Positions 25,643 through 34,139 of a stretch of DNA of 64,000 bases are shown here, one piece after another (within the stretch, counting starts at the first letter, position 1; each line of letters begins with the position of its first letter). The stretch is from Dyadobacter arcticus (GTDB lineage: Bacteria > Bacteroidota > Bacteroidia > Cytophagales > Spirosomataceae), in assembly GCF_011762185.1 (NCBI RefSeq), contig NZ_JAASQJ010000006.1, positions 124,001 to 188,000 on the forward strand, read 5' to 3'. The translations under genes and the position numbers were made by a program. Under the pieces are notes generated by a model. That model was not told the DNA's origin and searched no databases. It saw only the letters and a program-made list of their open reading frames with translations.

Positions 25643-26803
25643 TCAATTCTCCCAGGTTACTCCTGTGTCTTTCCAACTTTTTGATGCTGCTGAATCCAGT
25701 ACTGCTTCACACACTTTCTGGGTTTCATAGGCATCTTTGAATGTGGGTAGGCAGGGTTCACCAGTTTCCAGACTTTCGAAAAAATCAGCGGCCTGGTGAA
25801 TGAATGAATGTTCATAACCAATGCTGGTACCCGGTATCCACCATCTTTTCATATAAGGCTGATCAGCATCTGTTACCAAAATCGATCTCCATCCCCGAAC
25901 AATCGACTCATCGCTGTGGTCGAAGTATTCCAGGCGGTTCAGATCATGCAGGTCCCATTTGATAGAAGCATGCTCGCCATTTATTTCAAATGTATAAAGT
26001 GCTTTATGGCCACGGGCGTAGCGTGTAGATTCAAAAAGCCCCAGAGAACCATTATCAAAATGGCAATGAAAAATACAAGCGTCATCAATACCCACTTTCT
26101 GGACCTGCCCACTTTCAGAATGGACACGCTCCTTGATAAATGTTTCGGTTACAGCCGAAACATCTTTGATACCTCCATTAATCCACATGGCGGTATCAAT
26201 ACAATGCGCTAATAAGTCTCCCGTTACACCAGAACCAGCAGCATCCACATCCAGGCGCCAGGTCGCAGTACCTCCCTGAGGAACATCCGGATTGATTGTC
26301 CAGTCCTGCAAAAAATTAGCACGATAATGGAAAATTCTGCCCAGCTTACCTGAATCAACAATTTGTTTAGCCAAAGTAACAGCCGGAACACGACGGTAAT
26401 TATACCAAACTGTATTTTGAACCCCTGCTTTCTCTATGGCATCCACCATTGTTTTGGCTTCTTCCAGTGTTCTGGCAAGCGGCTTTTCACAAAGGATCAT
26501 TTTGCCAGCAGCAGCCGCAGCAATTGCAATTTCAGCGTGAGTGTCATTGGGCGTACAAATGTCCACCGCGTCGATATCGTCGCGTTCAATGATCTTTTTC
26601 CAATCCGTTTCAACGGATGCATAACCCCACTGCTCCGCGAAAGCTTTCACTTTCTCTTCATTGCGGGAGCAAACTGCCTGTAATACAGGGCGATATTCCA
26701 ATTCAGGAAAAAAATCGCCTATTCTTTTATATCCATTGGAATGCGTCCGGCCCATAAGCCCGGTCCCAATCAATGCAATTCTGATTAATTTTTTTTCTGC
26801 CAT
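25643..26803 (-). CDS. Cytoplasmic Gfo/Idh/MocA family oxidoreductase
   Basis: A 386-residue NAD(P)-dependent sugar or inositol dehydrogenase. The Rossmann loop is IALIGTGLMGRTHSNGY near residues 8-24, the family motif CEKPLARTLEEA is near 105, and the C-terminal domain contains GSGVTGDLLAHCIDTAMWI with the conserved Asp-x-x-x-His-type catalytic pair. There is no signal peptide, so it works inside the cell, unlike the Tat-exported relative at 19.1 kb. It follows the first sugar isomerase by 60 bp and probably oxidises an imported sugar. Similar palindromes flank it on both sides. Confidence 0.9.
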   Translation of the reverse strand: MAEKKLIRIALIGTGLMGRTHSNGYKRIGDFFPELEYRPVLQAVCSRNEEKVKAFAEQWGYASVETDWKKIIERDDIDAVDICTPNDTHAEIAIAAAAAGKMILCEKPLARTLEEAKTMVDAIEKAGVQNTVWYNYRRVPAVTLAKQIVDSGKLGRIFHYRANFLQDWTINPDVPQGGTATWRLDVDAAGSGVTGDLLAHCIDTAMWINGGIKDVSAVTETFIKERVHSESGQVQKVGIDDACIFHCHFDNGSLGLFESTRYARGHKALYTFEINGEHASIKWDLHDLNRLEYFDHSDESIVRGWRSILVTDADQPYMKRWWIPGTSIGYEHSFIHQAADFFESLETGEPCLPTFKDAYETQKVCEAVLDSAASKSWKDTGVTWEN

Positions 26804-26819
26804 GATCTTTTTTCAATTT

Positions 26820-26839
26820 CCGTCGGCTTAAGCCGGCGG
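26820..26839. repeat. Second copy of the CCGTCGGC-TTAA palindrome, one base changed
   Basis: Reads CCGTCGGC-TTAA-GCCGGCGG, leaving one G-T pair. It lies in the 60-bp gap between the TIM-barrel gene and the oxidoreductase gene. Confidence 0.6.
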
Positions 26840-26863
26840 CAAATGGTGAATGATGATGATTAT

Positions 26864-27901
26864 TTAAATCTCCTGATACCAGCCGTGTGCTTTGCGGACA
26901 TTGATCAACGCTGCCAGGATATCATTCCAGGTTTGCTGATTGTACATTACTTCGTTCGGGAACATGCAGCCGTCCCAGCAAATGTGGCCGAATGCTTTGG
27001 TGAGATTTCCATTTTCGTCTCGCAGCCAATATCCGGCGTCATGGGTAATGTCTAGCTTTCCGTTAGGATCCGTAGCCAGACAGTGGCGGCCCGTTTTGTC
27101 GTGCGAACCTGTTCCATGAACCGTTCCGTCATTTTGTGCGACATGGAAATCGATTGTCCAGGGACGCAATGCCGCTGTCATTGTTTTAAGGGCTTCGTCC
27201 AATGCGGGGCGGTCATTCCATTCAAAATCAACTGGGAGTACGCGGTCCTCGGGACGGTTATAACCCAGCAGATACAGGAATGTATGCGACATATCGGCCT
27301 GAAAACCCATATTTGGGCGATCCACGGCTTCCATAGTATCGATCATGGTTCGCCAGCTATGCATACCTCCCCAGCAGATTTCACCTTCAGCAGCCAGTTT
27401 CTCGCCATAATCAGCGGCTACATCACAGGCTCTTCTGAATGTCTCAGCGATTAGCTTGGTATTGCCGGCAGGGTCCAACGCCCATGTTTCCGGCTTGCTC
27501 GCAGAGTCGATACGCACAATACCATTGGGACGAATACCATGTTCTCTCAGTTTTTGACCAAAAATGCATGATTTGCGTACCATTTCCACGAAGGTATCGC
27601 GCTCGTCCTTACTACCCATCGCGGGCCCGCCCCAGATGGGTGCAACCAGACTTCCTACTTCGAGATTCAGTCCGTTTAATTTGTCTACCAGACTTTTGAT
27701 ACCATCATCACTCATATCCAAGTCGATATGCGGGTCAAAAAGGCCGAGATCGACACCATCAAATTTCACACCGTCTACCTCAGCAGCAGCGGTTTTTTCC
27801 AGCATGGTGTCAAAAGAAATCACAGGCTCAGAATCAGAACCTTTTCCCACAATACCAGGCCATGTAGCATTGTGAAGTTTGGGATAATTATTTTCAGGCA
27901 T
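26864..27901 (-). CDS. Sugar phosphate isomerase/epimerase family TIM-barrel protein (345 aa)
   Basis: A 345-residue xylose-isomerase-like TIM barrel, longer than the usual 270-290 of its class. Metal and substrate residues are suggested by VGSLVAPIWGG, GEICWGGMHSW, MGFQADMSHTFLYLLGYN and WTIDFHVAQNDGTVHGTGSHDKTG, where Asp, His and Glu occupy strand ends as in metal-dependent members. It is cytoplasmic. The family includes isomerases, epimerases, dehydratases and 3-keto-glycoside lyases, so the reaction cannot be fixed. Its start faces the inverted-repeat element at 27928-28061. Confidence 0.82.
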   Translation of the reverse strand: MPENNYPKLHNATWPGIVGKGSDSEPVISFDTMLEKTAAAEVDGVKFDGVDLGLFDPHIDLDMSDDGIKSLVDKLNGLNLEVGSLVAPIWGGPAMGSKDERDTFVEMVRKSCIFGQKLREHGIRPNGIVRIDSASKPETWALDPAGNTKLIAETFRRACDVAADYGEKLAAEGEICWGGMHSWRTMIDTMEAVDRPNMGFQADMSHTFLYLLGYNRPEDRVLPVDFEWNDRPALDEALKTMTAALRPWTIDFHVAQNDGTVHGTGSHDKTGRHCLATDPNGKLDITHDAGYWLRDENGNLTKAFGHICWDGCMFPNEVMYNQQTWNDILAALINVRKAHGWYQEI

Positions 27902-27927
27902 GGGTTAAGAGGTTTTGGTTAGTAGCT

Positions 27928-28061
27928 GGGAGCTAAGCTGTTGGCTGTTAGCTGTTAGCTGTTAGCCATTAGCTTGGTTTAGAAATTAAAATAAGAATCC
28001 TAAAAATGTATTTATCTTAAAGAAAGCAAAAAAAGCTAAAAGCTAACAGCTAATAGCTCCC
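27928..28061. repeat. 134-bp element with GGGAGCTA terminal inverted repeats and TTAGCT units
   Basis: The left end starts GGGAGCTAAGCTGTTGGC and contains three GCTGTTAGCT-type units. The right end, read in reverse, starts GGGAGCTATTAGCTGTTAGC. The ends are inverted copies around an AT-rich centre without an ORF. The right end touches the stop codon of the cupin gene. This looks like a small mobile or REP-like element, without an encoded transposase here. Confidence 0.55.
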
Positions 28062-29275
28062 TACAACACCAGATCCGGATTCCCCGGTCCAAAATGCTTT
28101 AAAATCACAATCGGGTCCGTTTTAGATGGGTTGCTGATTACGACTCCTTCGGTGGCAGCCTTTTCGCTTATAAAGAATTCATCGTGAGTCAATTGTCCGT
28201 AGCGGATCAGGGCAGGGGTTTCAATATCCCACTCTCCAAATTTGCCGTGGCCTTGCATTACGATGATACCGTAGGCTGCGGCATCTTTGATGGTTACTGT
28301 TTTTCCTGGGAACACAGTCAGCTCTTTCGCGCTGAATGCTTCGTTCAGATAGCAAACCCATTTTTCACTGTAACCTTCTGCTTCCATTTCGGCGTCATCC
28401 TTTACCGATTTTGGACGCATAAAACGGGTTTCCAGCAAATTTGGGTTTACATTCAAATCCCAGTCGATCACCTCCATTAATTGATCATAATCACCTTTAC
28501 GGTTCTCGGGGGTACCATTCCAAAGCAATTCCTCAGGAACAATCGCCTCATTCACGAGAGATTGGTACATTGCAAAAACGTCGGATGCTTTTTGTGGCTC
28601 GTAGGTACACAAGCTTCCGGGTGCGTGGAGCATGCCTGGGGGAACGTCCCAGCCCGTGCCGGGTTCGAGCCGGAAAGCAGACGAGAAATTCGTGATCTTA
28701 TTATCGCCTTTGTTGAAATTCATCAGACATTCCTTGATCTGCTCCTTCGTTGTTCCGGGTGTAATTCCAAAGAAAGTATAGGGAAAATCCCCTCCGTGGT
28801 TATTAAGTTGTGGCGGGAAATAATAAGCCTCAGGTTTACCATTTTGGCCAATTAATGCCGCGTGCTCATCATTGTGGTGAATGTGGTGCGGAAGTGGGCC
28901 CATATTGTCAAAGAACTTGGAGTACATCGGCCAGCTTTGATATTCGTCCCAAAGACGATCGCCGATCAATGCACCTTTCAGCTCATCGACTGCATCTTTC
29001 AGTAAGATTTGCTGTTCGCCATTTCCATCGTCGTAAACAATAGCACTTAATCCTTCATTTTCGCCAGTCAAAGGGCCATTTTTTGCAGGAGTTGTGGATG
29101 ACAACCAACGTTCGTCGATCCCGCCACGCACGCCACCCAGCACATAATAATCGTCCGGATGTAATTTAATCCTGCGGCCTGGAACACAGAATGAACGCGG
29201 AACCCAGGTAGGCGCCAAACGTAAAATCCCTTTTCCCTGCTCTAACGCCTTCTCGGCTATACTTGAAAGTCCCAT
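28061..29275 (-). CDS. Cupin-fold protein resembling phosphomannose isomerases
   Basis: A 404-residue cytoplasmic protein. Residues about 130-150 hold HHIHHNDEHA, the metal-binding histidine/glutamate cluster of a cupin, and GTGWDVPPGMLHAPGSLCTYEPQ near 215 supplies the second cupin motif. A further cupin-like half follows (LTVFPGKTVTIKDAAAYGIIVMQGHGKFG). The layout recalls type I phosphomannose isomerases, but I cannot name the substrate. It lies between DUF4432 (22 bp upstream) and a TIM-barrel gene, and a sugar isomerase role is the simplest inference. Confidence 0.7.
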   Translation of the reverse strand: MGLSSIAEKALEQGKGILRLAPTWVPRSFCVPGRRIKLHPDDYYVLGGVRGGIDERWLSSTTPAKNGPLTGENEGLSAIVYDDGNGEQQILLKDAVDELKGALIGDRLWDEYQSWPMYSKFFDNMGPLPHHIHHNDEHAALIGQNGKPEAYYFPPQLNNHGGDFPYTFFGITPGTTKEQIKECLMNFNKGDNKITNFSSAFRLEPGTGWDVPPGMLHAPGSLCTYEPQKASDVFAMYQSLVNEAIVPEELLWNGTPENRKGDYDQLMEVIDWDLNVNPNLLETRFMRPKSVKDDAEMEAEGYSEKWVCYLNEAFSAKELTVFPGKTVTIKDAAAYGIIVMQGHGKFGEWDIETPALIRYGQLTHDEFFISEKAATEGVVISNPSKTDPIVILKHFGPGNPDLVL

Positions 29276-29297
29276 TTGTTGTTTAAAAAAATAAATT

Positions 29298-30365
29298 TTA
29301 TAAAAAATATTCGTCGATTGCTTCTTTCTCGGTCATTACCGTCAATTCCAAATCATATTTCCGCGTTTCTTCGGGTTTGATAAAGATTAATGTTCCGTCT
29401 TTCCTTGCTTTCCCCTGGCCCGAGAGCGGATGCGTGCAGGGTTCAAGGCCCGTAACATATTCCCCTTTGCCCCAATGCTGCCAGTTTGCAAGCCAGGGTA
29501 ACTGTTCTTTTTTAAATTTCAGGCCGACAGCCAAACCTATTTTTTCATTATAAAGTCCGCAAACGCTTTCGCCAAAAATATCTGCATCTATATCGATCAA
29601 TGCCACTTCTTCGCCACTCCCAAGGTGATCATCCAAAGGTGCGGGACACTTTTTGAAATCATTTCCTTCTTTAAATATCCTGGCATTTTCTGCACCATGC
29701 CGCGGATACCATTTGCCTTTCCAAAGAATATCCGTTCCTTCGTCCGCCAGCGGCCAGCCGAAATTGAAATGGTACAGCAGCATATGCGGTGTCGCAGTAT
29801 TGGCCTTATTTATCACCTCATCATGAATGTAAATCGTCGGCTTCCCCAATGTCGCCGAAATAGTCCTTCGCAATTCCAGGCTCGGCCCAAATGGTTTTGT
29901 TTCGCGAATGATGCCGGTAATACTCATTTCCAGCTTTCCGGATCTCAAATCGGGTTGAATGATGGATACGATTTCCGCGGGTGAGTTACCAATCAATCCG
30001 TGCAAACCTCTGTCGCCAAATTCGTCGGACTCGGGACCGCCTGCATGGGAAAGTCCGCAAGTAGTTAGTAACCCTCCGCCAAATGTCCTTAGCCAGTCGA
30101 TCCCCTTATCTGAAAACGGTTGCGGATATGTTACGCCTCCATGACTGATCCAGGCCAGACTATGTTGATTATAAAATGCCTCCGCAATGTCCATCGCCCT
30201 GTCGATCACCACTTTAAACCGCAAACCCGTTCCCGTATTGATCCAGGCAATGCGTGTGCCTCGTCCAGCTCCATTATCCAGTACGGAGGTTTCGATTCCA
30301 CCGACCTGAGCATGATTGGATATTTTGTAAACCCAATCTGTTATTTTTGAATTGGTAGGCTCCAT
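29298..30365 (-). CDS. DUF4432 (aldose-1-epimerase-like) protein
   Basis: A 355-residue beta-sandwich protein of the galactose-mutarotase superfamily, DUF4432. Marker segments are FKVVIDRAMDIAEAFYNQHSLAWIS, the GGGLLTTCGLSHAGGP loop, DRGLHGLIGNSPAE, YHFNFGWPL and GLEPCTHPL near the C-terminus. The family is poorly studied; members are found beside sugar isomerases and may act as epimerases or keto-sugar mutarotases. A TAATTTTG box at 30380-30387 may be the -7 element. The cupin gene follows 22 bp downstream, so the two are likely co-expressed. Confidence 0.8.
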   Translation of the reverse strand: MEPTNSKITDWVYKISNHAQVGGIETSVLDNGAGRGTRIAWINTGTGLRFKVVIDRAMDIAEAFYNQHSLAWISHGGVTYPQPFSDKGIDWLRTFGGGLLTTCGLSHAGGPESDEFGDRGLHGLIGNSPAEIVSIIQPDLRSGKLEMSITGIIRETKPFGPSLELRRTISATLGKPTIYIHDEVINKANTATPHMLLYHFNFGWPLADEGTDILWKGKWYPRHGAENARIFKEGNDFKKCPAPLDDHLGSGEEVALIDIDADIFGESVCGLYNEKIGLAVGLKFKKEQLPWLANWQHWGKGEYVTGLEPCTHPLSGQGKARKDGTLIFIKPEETRKYDLELTVMTEKEAIDEYFL

Positions 30366-30379
30366 TATTTTGTTTTAAC

Positions 30380-30387
30380 CAAAATTA
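30380..30387 (-). promoter_or_regulatory. Candidate -7 box upstream of DUF4432
   Basis: Minus-strand TAATTTTG fits TAnnTTTG, 15-22 bp before the ATG. No clear TTTG lies at the expected -33 position, so this is tentative. Confidence 0.3.
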
Positions 30388-30450
30388 CCTAATCCTTAAA
30401 AGGTAAAAATCACCTTACTTTAATGTCTTTGATCTGGAAATGCATTCAAT

Positions 30451-31263
30451 TCAGACCGACGGCACATTCGTAAGCCAGATACGCACCCGTTCATTGAAAT
30501 CTTCCGTATCTTCAAAATGGAATGCATGACCCAATTTGTCGTAAAGAAAAAGCTCTGATCCTGGGATTCCATTTGCAACTTCTTCGGCCATCCAAACCGG
30601 TGTGAAAATGTCCTCCCTGCCGCCAATGACCAATGTTGGTTTGTTAATTTTACCCAAATCCGGCAATGCATTGTGATTGATGCAAGCAGCAGCCTGTCCC
30701 TCCAATCCATGTAAAGGTTGTGGAAATGGATTCACCGCATCCTGCTTTCTCCCGGTTTCCAGTTCCGCATGCTTTTCAGCATTGTCCCAGGTTGCTTTGG
30801 AAAAAATCAAAAGTTGCATGTACAGGCTGAATTCTTCTGGGCGGAATCGCGCCTTACTATTCATAATATGTTGAAAAAGTCCTTTGGCATAATGGTCACA
30901 CCTTGCCCACGGACACATCAAAACCAAAGATTTCACTTTATTCGGGTGACGGATTGCCAGCTGTTGCGCAATGGTACTGCCCATTGAACAGCCAATTACA
31001 CTTACATTTTCAAGACCGAGAAAATCCAGCAAACCGGCATAATCGTCCGCCATTTGTTCCGAAGAATAAGGTCCCGCAGGTTTATCAGTCTGCCCAACCC
31101 CGCGATTATCGCCAATAATGCAGCGAAAATGGCGTTGCCAATCGGCTACATGCACATCCCAAACCGTCCCGGGCGCCGTAATGCCCATAATCAACAGCAA
31201 AGGCTCGCCAGAACCGCATTCTTCGTAGTAAAAGTTGATTCCGTTGGTTTGGATCGTGGGCAT
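30451..31263 (-). CDS. Alpha/beta-fold hydrolase
   Basis: A 270-residue alpha/beta hydrolase with the complete triad pattern: nucleophile elbow GCSMG (S93), aspartate in GGREDIFTP and histidine in LGHAFHFED. The oxyanion region is near MGITAPGTVWD. The sequence resembles 3-oxoadipate enol-lactonase-type hydrolases, so a lactone from sugar oxidation is a plausible substrate in this cluster; that is inference. There is no signal peptide. It follows the TIM-barrel gene by 17 bp on the same strand and ends 85 bp before DUF4432. Confidence 0.88.
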   Translation of the reverse strand: MPTIQTNGINFYYEECGSGEPLLLIMGITAPGTVWDVHVADWQRHFRCIIGDNRGVGQTDKPAGPYSSEQMADDYAGLLDFLGLENVSVIGCSMGSTIAQQLAIRHPNKVKSLVLMCPWARCDHYAKGLFQHIMNSKARFRPEEFSLYMQLLIFSKATWDNAEKHAELETGRKQDAVNPFPQPLHGLEGQAAACINHNALPDLGKINKPTLVIGGREDIFTPVWMAEEVANGIPGSELFLYDKLGHAFHFEDTEDFNERVRIWLTNVPSV

Positions 31264-31280
31264 TGGGAAAAGCTGTTAGC

Positions 31281-32108
31281 TTATTTTAGTGCTGGAATCA
31301 AATCCTCCTGAATCCATTTTCCATCATGAAGCGTCACAAAATCGGGATCTTCCAATGCTTCTTCTCCTTCATCTTCACAAATGATCCATCCGCTATAATT
31401 GATATCTTTTAGCCACTGCGTCACGCCAAGAAGGTCCACTTTACCCTTTCCCATTAATGCAAATTCTGGTTCACCGTTCCAATCCTTGAAATGAACGTGG
31501 TTGATCAGGGACTGATATTCCTTCATTTTGGTTAGTGGGTCCATACCACCGTTGATAATGTGGCCCACATCCGGCGTCCAGCCGGTAACTGCCGAATCCA
31601 GCGATTCGAGGACAATTTTATAATCCTCTTCGGTGCGGATGATAGAAGTGTGGGGAGAATTGGGATGGTAGCTGCACGGAACACCTTTGTCGGCTGCCCT
31701 TTTCGAAACCGCATTCACAATATTGACCAGCCTTTTCTGCCTTTCGGTCAAGTGATGTCTCCCTGATGGAATTTGCACAGTATTTAAAACTGCGCCTGGA
31801 AAGCGTTGTAATACTTTAATTGCATGGTCGGCCACTTCGCGTTCCCTTTCCGTTTCTCCCTCTTCGTTCCAATCTAATGCAAGGGCCAAGGCCGCCAGCT
31901 CTATTCCTTGTTCTTTTAATTTCTCTTCCAACTTGTCCGGATCGATCAAATCGCCCATCCAGGTGAATATTGGCTGTATTCCTGTAAAACCAGCTTTTGA
32001 AATAACCTCAATCATATGCCCCAGACGACCCTGATGGGTATGTCCGCTGCCACTCATAAACCAGGTATATACCTCGGAGCCAAAGCGAAATGGAATTTGT
32101 ACTGACAT
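31281..32108 (-). CDS. Sugar phosphate isomerase/epimerase family TIM-barrel protein (275 aa)
   Basis: A 275-residue xylose-isomerase-like TIM barrel. Strand-end residues expected to bind a divalent metal are visible in CSYHPNSPHTS, WTPDVGHIINGG, INHVHFKDWNG and GWIICEDEGEEA, giving the Glu/Asp/His set of active relatives. It has no signal peptide and probably isomerises, epimerises or dehydrates a sugar or keto sugar inside the cell. It lies between ThuA (27 bp upstream) and the alpha/beta hydrolase (17 bp downstream), clearly part of one transcript. Confidence 0.88.
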   Translation of the reverse strand: MSVQIPFRFGSEVYTWFMSGSGHTHQGRLGHMIEVISKAGFTGIQPIFTWMGDLIDPDKLEEKLKEQGIELAALALALDWNEEGETEREREVADHAIKVLQRFPGAVLNTVQIPSGRHHLTERQKRLVNIVNAVSKRAADKGVPCSYHPNSPHTSIIRTEEDYKIVLESLDSAVTGWTPDVGHIINGGMDPLTKMKEYQSLINHVHFKDWNGEPEFALMGKGKVDLLGVTQWLKDINYSGWIICEDEGEEALEDPDFVTLHDGKWIQEDLIPALK

Positions 32109-32135
32109 TTACTTTTTATGAAATTTTGAAAAAAC

Positions 32136-33179
32136 TTACTTTCCCTTCTTTTTGACGATCTCGCCCGGCATGATCAGCGCATCCCAACCCGCGAGATCGG
32201 ATGGTTTTACATTCGCTTTATAGCCGCTGAAATTGAATGTGGTCGGTTTGTAAGGTCCTACAAACGCAATATCATTGCCTGGTTTGATCTCCTTTTCCAT
32301 TCCCATACTCCAAAACATCGCATTGACCACCATTCGGCGGAAACCTTCATTCAGTATGTCTTCGGAAGCTCCATGTGTAGTTGTAAAAGTGCGGCCGGTT
32401 TTGCCCGAGCCTATTTTGTAATCGTGAATCCAGGCAACCGGCAGCAGTTCCTTGGTTTTGTCCGGCTCCGACGTTGCGGTCATGCCATTCAGCACTTCGC
32501 CTCTCGCGAGTACCGTTCCTTTGGGGTAAGTGGTGTAACCTCCCGATTGTACCCACATATCCTTCACGCCCAGCATGATAGGATGCTGGGCCTCAGAAGG
32601 TTCGATAAGGATTTTTGAACTTTGTTTGTGATTGGTACCGTAATGTGACACCCAGGTTTCACCCAGCACATATTCTCCAAAACCATCCTTCCAATCGGTT
32701 TTGGGGCCTTTATAGTCCCAGCCGTAATGTTCCCATTTGGGATCATTTTTGATGTCAAAAGCATGCGTAGATGTTCGAAAGGCCACAATAGGGCCGCCGC
32801 GTTTGACATAATTGTCAATGTGCTGCATTTCTTTATCCTCAAAATGGGCAAATCGCATGAACATGACCAGCAGGTCTGCTTTTTCCAATATATCCAGTCC
32901 TTTCAGATTGGAACCGCCCGGTAAAATATGATCTGTGCTATCCAATGCATACACGACCGTACAATTAAACCCATATTTCTTTGCCAGGATCCGAGCCAGT
33001 GCAGGAAGGGATTCTTCGCCGCGGTACTCATGGTCGGTAGCTATAAAAACGATATTTTTCCCGACGCCCGGCCCTTTATCACCCTTGTAAATGACCCTGT
33101 ATTTGCTTGCTTCCTGAGCAATCGCATTCATGCTCAGCATTAAAAGCATTGCAAAGAGTAGTCGGAAGATTGTTTTCAT
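32136..33179 (-). CDS. Exported ThuA-domain protein
   Basis: A 347-residue ThuA-like protein of the class I glutamine-amidotransferase-like fold. ThuA is named from trehalose utilisation, and Rhizobium ThuAB gives 3-keto-trehalose metabolism. I chose the ATG at 33179 because it yields a signal peptide ending MNAIAQE; the longer form would overlap the neighbour's spacing. Marker segments are GKNIVFIATDHEYRGEESLP, DLLVMFMRFAHFEDKEMQHID and GGPIVAFRTSTHAFD. The enzyme activity of ThuA proteins is unresolved. It follows a TIM-barrel gene by only 7 bp. Confidence 0.87.
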   Translation of the reverse strand: MKTIFRLLFAMLLMLSMNAIAQEASKYRVIYKGDKGPGVGKNIVFIATDHEYRGEESLPALARILAKKYGFNCTVVYALDSTDHILPGGSNLKGLDILEKADLLVMFMRFAHFEDKEMQHIDNYVKRGGPIVAFRTSTHAFDIKNDPKWEHYGWDYKGPKTDWKDGFGEYVLGETWVSHYGTNHKQSSKILIEPSEAQHPIMLGVKDMWVQSGGYTTYPKGTVLARGEVLNGMTATSEPDKTKELLPVAWIHDYKIGSGKTGRTFTTTHGASEDILNEGFRRMVVNAMFWSMGMEKEIKPGNDIAFVGPYKPTTFNFSGYKANVKPSDLAGWDALIMPGEIVKKKGK

Positions 33180-33186
33180 ATTAAGA

Positions 33187-34038
33187 TTATAACCCATGCT
33201 TCAAACCCATTTCCCTTATAAACTTGTATCCATTTTCTGCGATATCCCATGGATCATTAAACTCCCGCCAGACGCCAATTGCATTAGCGAAACCAGGATC
33301 ATTTCTTGAAAAAGCTTCGATGGTTAACCAGCCATCATATTGAATAGCAGCCAAAGAGGAAAATGCATCGTCCCAGAGTACCTGACCGGCGCCAGGAGTT
33401 CCGCGGTCGTTTTCACTGATGTGCACATGGGCTAATACAGGAGCAATGGTCTGCAATGCGGTCGTGTATTTTTTCTCTTCAATATTGGAATGATGGGTAT
33501 CAAACATTGCCCGCACATTGGGGTGATCAGCCGCTTTCACCAACTTCAAAAGCTGCTCCATCGTATTGCACAGATAACATTCGAAACGATTGAGGGCTTC
33601 CAGCGCAAAGGTAATGTTCGCCTGAGCGGCGTAATCAGCCGCGGCATTCAAAACTTCCCCGGCCAATGCATATTCCTGATCTTCCGGTGGCCTGTTTACA
33701 AAAACAGTGTGACCCGAATGAAAAGGCCCGCAAATAATCTTTGAATTGAGTTCATGTGCGCGATCAACGGCCCATTTAATCTTATCCAGCGCTTTCTGGC
33801 GAACGTCTGCCGATTCACTTACCGGATTATCCTCTTTTCCAAGCGTCATTACGGCTGTGGTTTCAAGGCCAAGATCTTTGGTATAATTACCCATCCGCAG
33901 ATATGCCGCAGATTCCTGGGGACCCAGGTAAAATTCTACACCATCATAACCAATGCCCTTCAATCTTTCGATAATCGGAAAAAGATCATTCGAAACCGCT
34001 GCCGTCCAGGCAAGCACGTTAAATCCAATTTTGTTCAT
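33187..34038 (-). CDS. Sugar phosphate isomerase/epimerase family TIM-barrel protein (283 aa)
   Basis: A 283-residue TIM barrel close in form to D-tagatose/D-psicose 3-epimerases and keto-sugar epimerases. Metal-ligand positions are seen in FALEALNRFECYL (Glu), VRAMFDTHHSNIEEK (Asp, His), LAHVHISENDRGTPGAG (His) and GWLTIEAFSR (Glu), the full set of a metal-dependent epimerase. There is no signal peptide. An epimerase acting at C3 would suit a pathway through 3-keto sugars. It is the first gene of the run 34038-30451, followed by ThuA after 7 bp. Confidence 0.9.
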   Translation of the reverse strand: MNKIGFNVLAWTAAVSNDLFPIIERLKGIGYDGVEFYLGPQESAAYLRMGNYTKDLGLETTAVMTLGKEDNPVSESADVRQKALDKIKWAVDRAHELNSKIICGPFHSGHTVFVNRPPEDQEYALAGEVLNAAADYAAQANITFALEALNRFECYLCNTMEQLLKLVKAADHPNVRAMFDTHHSNIEEKKYTTALQTIAPVLAHVHISENDRGTPGAGQVLWDDAFSSLAAIQYDGWLTIEAFSRNDPGFANAIGVWREFNDPWDIAENGYKFIREMGLKHGL

Positions 34039-34061
34039 TGTTGCTGGCGTATTGCTATGAG

Positions 34062-34135
34062 CATTTTAGCTGCGGCCGCCGCTCGGTTAGCGATTAGCTA
34101 GGGCCGACGCTCAGTTAGCCTTTTTAGCTATTATA
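34062..34135. repeat. TTAGC / GGCCG dispersed repeat block
   Basis: The 101-bp gap after the DUF1080 gene contains TTAGCTGCGGCCGCCGCTCGG, given here as TTAGCTGCGGCC then GCCGCTCGG, followed by GTTAGCGATTAGCTA, GGGCCGACGCTCAGTTAGCC and TTTTTAGCTATTATAG. It is the same family as the 3045 and 27928 blocks. Confidence 0.5.
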
Positions 34136-34139
34136 GTAA

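Noticed and set aside
25572..25676. Longer N-terminus for the RbsA-like ATPase
   Set aside because: The 35-codon extension crosses a terminator hairpin and a palindrome and has no family match; MSEFILRVN is the normal start.
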